Source: Flexivirga aerilata (GTDB taxonomy: Bacteria > Actinomycetota > Actinomycetes > Actinomycetales > Dermatophilaceae). Taken from it: a stretch of 64,000 bases of DNA. Of this stretch, positions 59,411 to 64,000 are shown piece by piece (position 1 is the stretch's first letter; each line of letters starts with the position of its first letter). The position numbers were made by a program, and so were the translations under genes. Location: assembly GCF_013002715.1 (NCBI RefSeq), contig NZ_JABENB010000001.1, forward strand, positions 558,001-622,000, in the 5' to 3' direction. A model generated the notes under the pieces. That model worked only from the letters and a program-made list of their open reading frames with translations, did not search any database and was not told where the DNA came from.

Positions 59411-60153
59411 CAGCGGTCCCGCTCGATCGTCGCCTCCAGCGCGATGCGGTCGGCGCGCACGAGCAGTTGCTCGGCGTCGACCGGCCGGCCGCCGGGCAGC
59501 CGGGTCAGCCGGTCGATGCGGAAGACCGGGTCGCCCACGCCGATTTCCAGCAGCGTCGCGAGCTCGGCGTCGGCGACATCGGCGTGCACGACGAGCTGCG
59601 CGCTGCCGAGCCGGGTGCCGAGGGACTCCTCGAGCAGCTCGAAGACGTCGGTGCCGGCCAGGTCGGCGGAGAGCAGGGACGCGCCGACGTCGGCCGGGAA
59701 GTAGCTGACGTCGAGCGACAGGGGCTCGGTCTGCAGTGAGCGCAGCCGGCGAATGCGGACACCGCCGTCCTCGGGCGCCTGGTCGAGCCGGGCGGCGACA
59801 TCCTTCGGCAGCCGGCGCAACCGGCGCGCCTCGAGCGCCTCGTTGCGGACCTCGCCCTGCTCCAGCAGCGTCTCCCCCAGGCCGGCGAGGCGGTCGAGGC
59901 CGTGCCCGAGCTTGGGCGTGCCGACCCGGGTGCCCACGCCGCGCTTGCGCTCCACCAGCCCGTCGGCGACGAGCAGGTCGAGCGCCTCGCGGACGCTGTT
60001 GCGGGAGGCGGTGTATGCCGCCCCTAACTCGCTCTCCTCGAGCCGGTCGCCCGGGCGCAGGTCGCCCGCGGCGATCCGCTCGCGGAGCGCCTCGGCGATC
60101 GGTTGTGCGCGGTCGCGGCGTGGGTCGGCGGAAGTCCAACGGGCAGTCGGCAT
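59410..60153 (-). CDS. GntR family regulator with UTRA domain
   Basis: Transcription factor of 247 residues. The N-terminal winged helix is PIAEALRERIAAGDLRPGDR, SELGAAYTASRNSVREALDL and LVADGLVERKRGVGTRV. A C-terminal UTRA effector domain follows (residues about 90-245), ending VDAEQLLVRADRIALEATIE. It is the first gene of a two-gene unit with the TauE permease and presumably senses the compound that the permease moves. Confidence 0.88.
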   Translation of the reverse strand: MPTARWTSADPRRDRAQPIAEALRERIAAGDLRPGDRLEESELGAAYTASRNSVREALDLLVADGLVERKRGVGTRVGTPKLGHGLDRLAGLGETLLEQGEVRNEALEARRLRRLPKDVAARLDQAPEDGGVRIRRLRSLQTEPLSLDVSYFPADVGASLLSADLAGTDVFELLEESLGTRLGSAQLVVHADVADAELATLLEIGVGDPVFRIDRLTRLPGGRPVDAEQLLVRADRIALEATIERDR

Positions 60154-60225
60154 CCGGTCAGACTAGACGTTCCGCCACACCTCCGCCAGCGTTGCGCCGG
60201 AGTTACGCCAGGATGTGGCGGCGCG

Positions 60226-61095
60226 CTAACGGATGGTGATCTGGCGCGACACCAGGCCGGCGCGGGCCCGACGTTCGGCGTCGTCCAGCGGCCGGTCGGC
60301 GACCGAGGAGAGCGCCTCCTCGAAGCGGGCGCGGAGCGCGGCGAGCGGCTCGTCATACGAGAGCGGCTCGGCGGTGGCGTCGACCTCCCAGACCGGCACC
60401 AGCAGCCCGCTCGTGCGGAACGCGCCGAGCAGCCGCCCGTCGCCGAGCGCGCTGTCCCCGGCGGCGTGCAGCCGGGCGAGCGCCGACGTGGCGGCATCCT
60501 CGTCGTGCGGCAAAACCCAACGGACATAGGTGCGTTCGCCGATGCGGCACCAGTAGGCGGTGTCGGCCGCGGGAAGCGCGACGGTCGGCGCGACCGCCTC
60601 GTTGGCCTGCTGGAGGGCGGCCGAGGTCGCGTCGTCGAGCTCGTCGGCAGCAACCCAGAAGTCGAAGCCGTCGTGCAGCTCGAGCTCGAACGGCCCGTCG
60701 ACCAGCAGGTCCTGCAGCCGCGGCGTGTCGGCGGTGACCGGGGGCGTGCTGGCGATCGACGCGCCGGGCTCGGCGTCCGCGGCGGCGAGGAGCGCGGCGG
60801 CGAGGTCGCGACTCAGGTCGCCCGAGCCACCGCCGATCTGGGTGGCGACGAAGAGCTCGCCGTCGTCGCGGTGCAGCGCCGCCCACGCCATCGGCAGCAC
60901 GGTCGCGATCGTTGCCGACCGCTCGCCGTCCGGCCCCCGGAAGCGCACCGGCACCGTCGCCGCGGGCAGGATCTCCCGCATCGCGACCAGCTCGGTCTCA
61001 CCGGTCAGGTCCGCAAAAGGCCTGGCAACAAACGGGACTCGTGCTGCACGTGCGGCCTTCTTGTCCGCGCCCTTGCGACGCGATGCCTTACCCAT
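60226..61095 (-). CDS. DUF5926 family protein
   Basis: Soluble protein of 289 residues with a very basic start (MGKASRRKGADKKAARAARV) and blocks PFADLTGETELVAMREILPA, LHDGFDFWVAADELDDATS and YVRWVLPHDEDAATSALARL. It matches the actinobacterial DUF5926 family, sometimes labelled as SecA-related without evidence. No membrane or signal segments. Function unknown. Single-gene unit. Confidence 0.8.
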   Translation of the reverse strand: MGKASRRKGADKKAARAARVPFVARPFADLTGETELVAMREILPAATVPVRFRGPDGERSATIATVLPMAWAALHRDDGELFVATQIGGGSGDLSRDLAAALLAAADAEPGASIASTPPVTADTPRLQDLLVDGPFELELHDGFDFWVAADELDDATSAALQQANEAVAPTVALPAADTAYWCRIGERTYVRWVLPHDEDAATSALARLHAAGDSALGDGRLLGAFRTSGLLVPVWEVDATAEPLSYDEPLAALRARFEEALSSVADRPLDDAERRARAGLVSRQITIR

Positions 61096-61106
61096 GAGGC
61101 ATCACC

Positions 61107-62048
61107 CTAATCGCCGCCCGTGGCACCCTCGGCGGCCGCACGGATCGCGTCGGTAACCGCCGCGAGCGCGAGCAGCCGCACCACGTCCACATGCGCAGGT
61201 ATGACGCCGGTCGCGGCGGCGACGAACGCGTCCCCGTCGAAACGGGTGTGCGGCGGCGTCAGCGACCGGGCCAGCCCGTCGTGCGCGCCCTGCGCGACGA
61301 TGTGACAGCCGACCTTGTCCAGTCGCGCGTTGGTGACGACCACCCCGATGGTCGTGTGCGTGCGATCCCCTGCGGCCACGGCGGCGGCGCCGTCGGTCCC
61401 GCCGCCGTCCGTCCCGCCGCCGTCCGCCCCGCCGAACCCGAACGGCTCCTGCAGCCGGGCCACCGCCTCGGTCGAGACCGGTGCGTCGCCGAGGTCGATG
61501 TCGCCATAGGCGTTGACGGCGACGAGCGCCCAGACGACGACGTCGCCCATGCGTCGCTCGGCGGCGCTCAGGCCGCCGGGCCGGGCGCCGTCCGGGCCGC
61601 GCCAGTGGCTGGTGTAGGCACCGGTGCCGGCGCCGAGCTGTCCGGTCAGCGGGGCGTCCGTCGAGACGGAGGCGGCCGCGGCATACCCCTGCTCGGGACC
61701 GGGGCGCACGGTGGCATCGCCGACGGCGAGGTCGAAGAGGCCGAGCGCCGACACGATCGGCACGGGGCCCGCGGGGGTCGGCACCCCGCGGCCGGTCTCC
61801 TCCATCCGGCGCATCACGCCGTCGGCGGCCGCCAGCCCGAAGGCCGACCCGCCGGTCAGCAGCAGCGCGTCGATGGTGGTGACCGACTTGTCCGGCTCGA
61901 GGAGGGTCAGCTCGCGGGCGGCCGGTGCGCCGCCGCGGCACTCGTAGGACGCAACGGTGCCTTCGGGCAACTCCACGACCGTGCAGCCCGTGCGCGCGTG
62001 CTCGTCGGTCCAGTGCCCGACGCGCACCCCGTCGATCGGGATCGGCAT
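61107..62048 (-). CDS. P1 family peptidase (DmpA-like)
   Basis: N-terminal-nucleophile-type hydrolase of 313 residues. It opens DGVRVGHWTDEHARTGCTVV and has ECRGGAPAARELTLLEPDKS, LLTGGSAFGLAAADGVMRR and VVVWALVAVNAYGDIDLG; DmpA relatives self-cleave near such a site. The LGAGTGAYTSHWRG segment is also conserved. Members act as aminopeptidases or amidases on small peptides. The gene lies immediately downstream of the anti-sigma-like gene (one base apart). Confidence 0.85.
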   Translation of the reverse strand: MPIPIDGVRVGHWTDEHARTGCTVVELPEGTVASYECRGGAPAARELTLLEPDKSVTTIDALLLTGGSAFGLAAADGVMRRMEETGRGVPTPAGPVPIVSALGLFDLAVGDATVRPGPEQGYAAAASVSTDAPLTGQLGAGTGAYTSHWRGPDGARPGGLSAAERRMGDVVVWALVAVNAYGDIDLGDAPVSTEAVARLQEPFGFGGADGGGTDGGGTDGAAAVAAGDRTHTTIGVVVTNARLDKVGCHIVAQGAHDGLARSLTPPHTRFDGDAFVAAATGVIPAHVDVVRLLALAAVTDAIRAAAEGATGGD

Positions 62049-62049
62049 C

Positions 62050-62478
62050 TCAGACCCGTCGCCGCGAGGCGCCGCCGAGCGCGACCCACACCATCGTGTG
62101 GCCGTCGTCGTCGCTCACGCCCCACTCGTAGGCGAGCGACCGCACGATGCGCAGCCCGCGGCCGCTCGGCGCCCAGTCGGCCTGGGGTTTGGGGTGCGGG
62201 CGTTTGCCGGACCCGCCGTCGGTGACCTCGATCTCGACCCGCGGGGGGCGCGCGCGCCAGCGCACCCGCACGTTGCCGTCGGGCATCGGCCGGCCGTGCA
62301 GGATCGCATTGGCGACGAGCTCGGCGACGACGGTCTCGGCCTCTTCGGTCACCTGCTCCGGCATGCCGCCGGCGGCGAGGTCACGAGTGATGTCGGCCCG
62401 CACCTGCGGCACGGAGTCGGTGGTCCAGGGCAGCCGCACCGTGCGCACCCAGGGCTCGGTGCCGTGCTTGTCAGTCAC
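62050..62478 (-). CDS. ATP-binding protein, RsbW/anti-sigma-like HATPase
   Basis: GHKL-type ATPase of 142 residues with N box TVVAELVANAILHGRP, G1 box VEIEVTDGGSGKRPH and G2 box GRGLRIVRSLAYEWGV. Such stand-alone HATPase_c_2 proteins act as anti-sigma factors or Ser kinases in actinobacteria, but no sigma factor or antagonist gene lies nearby. It overlaps nothing and is followed closely by the P1 peptidase gene. Confidence 0.87.
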   Translation of the reverse strand: MTDKHGTEPWVRTVRLPWTTDSVPQVRADITRDLAAGGMPEQVTEEAETVVAELVANAILHGRPMPDGNVRVRWRARPPRVEIEVTDGGSGKRPHPKPQADWAPSGRGLRIVRSLAYEWGVSDDDGHTMVWVALGGASRRRV

Positions 62479-62525
62479 GCGTCGGCCTCTCTTGTCGTAG
62501 GGCGCCAGGCCTCAACCCTATGCAT

Positions 62526-63347
62526 CTACAGCGCGTATGCCGCATCGACCATCTCGCGCACCAGTCCCGGTTTGTTGCTGATGATCGCGTCGACGCCCAG
62601 GCGCAGGCACAGCTCGATGTCGGCCTCTGCGTCGACGGTCCACACGTGCACCTGGTGACCGTAATGGTGTTGTCGCGCAACGAATTCCGGGTTGCGACGC
62701 ACGATGCCCATCCGTGGTCCGGCGATCGCGACATTGGCGGGGAGCCCGTCGCGGAAGAACGGCGACGTGCCGACCTCGATCAGCTGCACGCGCTGCACGT
62801 GGGGCGCGAGCTTCGCCATACGCTGAATTGCCTTGGAGGAGAAGGACATCATCCGCACGGTCGGCTTGTCGGGCGCCGGCCGCAGGAGGTCGAACTCGGC
62901 GAGCACGGCGGCCAGCCGCCGCTCGACCTCCCCGGCATAGCGGGTCGGATGCTTGGTCTCGATGACGAGGTCGGGCCGGCGGTCGCTCGCCAGCACAGTG
63001 CGGATCAGCTGCCGCAGGGTGAGGATCTGCGCGTGGTGCCGGTCGGGGATCTCGTCCTCGTCCCCGTGCGCCTTCTTCCAGCTGCCCCAGTCGAGGCCCT
63101 CGAGCTGGGCGAGTTCGAGCGCCGACACCGCGCCGCGACCGTCCGAGGTGCGGTTGACCCGGCGGTCGTGCACCAGCACCAGGTGGCGGTCGGCGGTGAG
63201 TCGCACGTCGCACTCGACACCGTCGGCGCCCTCGTCGATCGCCCGCAGGTAGGCGCCGAGCGTGTGCTCGGGTTCGGAGAAACTGGATCCGCGGTGGGCG
63301 ATGACCTTCGGTGGGCCGCCCCCGAGCGGTGAGCCGACGTTGCGCAC
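62526..63347 (-). CDS. Glycerophosphodiester phosphodiesterase
   Basis: TIM-barrel phosphodiesterase of 273 residues that releases glycerol-3-phosphate from deacylated phospholipids. Catalytic residues are visible in VIAHRGSSFSEPEHTLGAY, GVECDVRLTADRHLVLVHD and RVNRTSDG, with LVIETKHP further on. It lacks a signal peptide, so it is probably cytoplasmic (UgpQ-type). No glycerophosphodiester transporter genes are adjacent. Confidence 0.92.
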   Translation of the reverse strand: MRNVGSPLGGGPPKVIAHRGSSFSEPEHTLGAYLRAIDEGADGVECDVRLTADRHLVLVHDRRVNRTSDGRGAVSALELAQLEGLDWGSWKKAHGDEDEIPDRHHAQILTLRQLIRTVLASDRRPDLVIETKHPTRYAGEVERRLAAVLAEFDLLRPAPDKPTVRMMSFSSKAIQRMAKLAPHVQRVQLIEVGTSPFFRDGLPANVAIAGPRMGIVRRNPEFVARQHHYGHQVHVWTVDAEADIELCLRLGVDAIISNKPGLVREMVDAAYAL

Positions 63348-63419
63348 GGTCCCATCGTCGCAAAACTAGCCGGGCGTGCGTCGGCGGCCCGCTGGCGAGA
63401 AGGCCTGGCACGAGGACGC

Positions 63420-63450
63420 TTGCCTTGGAGCGCGCTCAAAGCTCTAGCGT
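63420..63450 (+). promoter_or_regulatory. MerR-type promoter with 19-base spacer and operator
   Basis: TTGCCT (63420-63425) and TAGCGT (63445-63450) are separated by 19 bases, the long spacer characteristic of MerR-regulated promoters. A dyad, CTTGGAGCG/CGCTCAAAG (63424-63441, one mismatch), occupies the spacer. The ATG follows seven bases after the -10. Confidence 0.8.
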
Positions 63451-63457
63451 CGTCGGC

Positions 63458-63925
63458 ATGGCCACCGAAGAGCTGTTGCAGAAGGCCCTCGACGCGATCG
63501 GCGAACCCGACAGTCCGCTGATCAAGGAGGTCTTCGACCGCCTCGTCACCGCCGACCTGCCGGACCGCCCGATGAGCGTGCAGGAGGTCGCCGACCTGCT
63601 CGACGCCTCACCGCACACGTTGCGCTACTACGAGCGGATCGGGCTCGTCGAGGTCGACCGTGACGCGTCCGGCTACCGCACCTACGACGCCGACGCCGTG
63701 CGGCGCCTCGTCTTCCTCACCCGAATGCGGTTGTCCGGTATGCCGATTCGCGACCTGCAGCACTACGTGTCACTGGTCGACCAGGGTGACGACACCGTGC
63801 CCGAACGGCTGGAGATGCTCCTCGAACACCGCGACACCATCCGCCGGCAGATCCGTCAGCTGACGCTGTCGCTGGCCGCCACCGAATACAAGATCGCCAC
63901 CTATGGAGGACAGACCGCACCATGA
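63458..63925 (+). CDS. MerR family transcriptional regulator
   Basis: Regulator of 155 residues. About 35 N-terminal residues precede the MerR HTH: MSVQEVADLLDASPHTLRYY followed by ERIGLVEVDRDASGYRTYDA. The coiled-coil region is LEHRDTIRRQIRQLTLSLAA. No conserved metal-binding cysteines are seen, which suggests a redox or small-molecule signal. The promoter in front has the classic 19-base spacer, so autoregulation is likely. It overlaps the aldo/keto reductase start as ATGA. Confidence 0.9.
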   Translation: MATEELLQKALDAIGEPDSPLIKEVFDRLVTADLPDRPMSVQEVADLLDASPHTLRYYERIGLVEVDRDASGYRTYDADAVRRLVFLTRMRLSGMPIRDLQHYVSLVDQGDDTVPERLEMLLEHRDTIRRQIRQLTLSLAATEYKIATYGGQTAP

Positions 63926-64000
63926 GCACCTCATCGCACTCTGACGCCACCTCGATCCCCCGCCGCCGCATCGCCGATCTCGACGTGTCCGCCGTCGGGC
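63922..64000 (+). CDS. Aldo/keto reductase, N-terminal fragment
   Basis: Only 26 codons are visible before the window ends: a short Ser-rich start, then SIPRRRIADLDVSAVG, the usual start of aldo/keto reductases (xxRRLGxLxVSAIGLG). The ATG overlaps the MerR stop, so the MerR regulator and this enzyme form a unit, a common arrangement in actinobacteria. Confidence 0.7.
   Translation, partial: MSTSSHSDATSIPRRRIADLDVSAVG

Overview
The window looks like chromosomal DNA from a very GC-rich actinobacterium, most likely of the order Micrococcales (Dermacoccaceae or Intrasporangiaceae-like). This is inferred from base composition, from families typical of that group (DUF222/13E12 HNH protein, Pls/PosA-type NRPS, DUF5926, DUF2599, DUF4282, DUF692), and from many genes whose start codon lies 6-8 bases after a TANNNT box with no Shine-Dalgarno sequence, the leaderless pattern common in actinobacteria. 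I saw no rRNA, tRNA, phage, plasmid or CRISPR.

Layout. 1-6029: a secreted M4 peptidase cut by the window edge, a SNF2/SWIM helicase and pyruvate oxidase, all on the minus strand. 6190-7852: a tightly coupled three-gene operon with a DUF692 (MNIO) enzyme, a partner protein and a membrane-anchored peptide with a Cys/His/Gly/Ser-rich tail, probably a RiPP-like modification system. 7885-13006: HNH protein, NAD synthetase, DJ-1/PfpI protein and a MarR regulator divergent from a DoxX protein. 13474-19830: MFS transporter, REP-like repeats, thioesterase-like hydrolase, crotonase, a frameshifted LtrA gene, cysteine dioxygenase, nitroreductase, thioredoxin. 19854-25634: a DUF2599 gene with its signal peptide out of frame, then a Pls/PosA-type (poly-lysine-synthetase-like) NRPS translationally coupled to an M1 metallopeptidase. 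25738-31000: lipoprotein, TetR/MMPL exporter unit, Gln-rich DUF4282 membrane protein.

30804-37862: galT-galK, a low-molecular-weight tyrosine phosphatase, a DUF1232-like protein, a two-domain VOC protein, purB, a secreted RNase Sa-type ribonuclease, and csoR-copZ with a clear CsoR operator. 37990-42869: VOC protein, TrmH methyltransferase, HAD phosphatase, an eight-unit 51-bp tandem repeat, and an ABC exporter. 42985-46140: a sensor kinase/response regulator operon with a Gln-rich membrane protein between the two. 46226-49012: serS, a lipid/diacylglycerol kinase and an SRPBCC protein. 49166-52769: an alkane hydroxylase operon (AlkB-rubredoxin fusion, 3Fe-4S ferredoxin, reductase, TetR) with a perfect palindrome upstream. 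53031-56263: class F sortase, pheA, and a toxin-antitoxin-like pair flanked by 41-bp direct repeats next to an MFS gene remnant. 56368-64000: large membrane protein, TauE/GntR pair, DUF5926, P1 peptidase, an RsbW-like ATPase, a glycerophosphodiesterase, and a MerR regulator coupled to an aldo/keto reductase cut by the window end.

The most notable items are the MNIO operon, the NRPS-peptidase pair, the word GTATGNCG (44 exact GTATGACG/CGTCATAC copies found by eye, in genes and between them, balanced between strands), and the toxin-antitoxin insertion scar.
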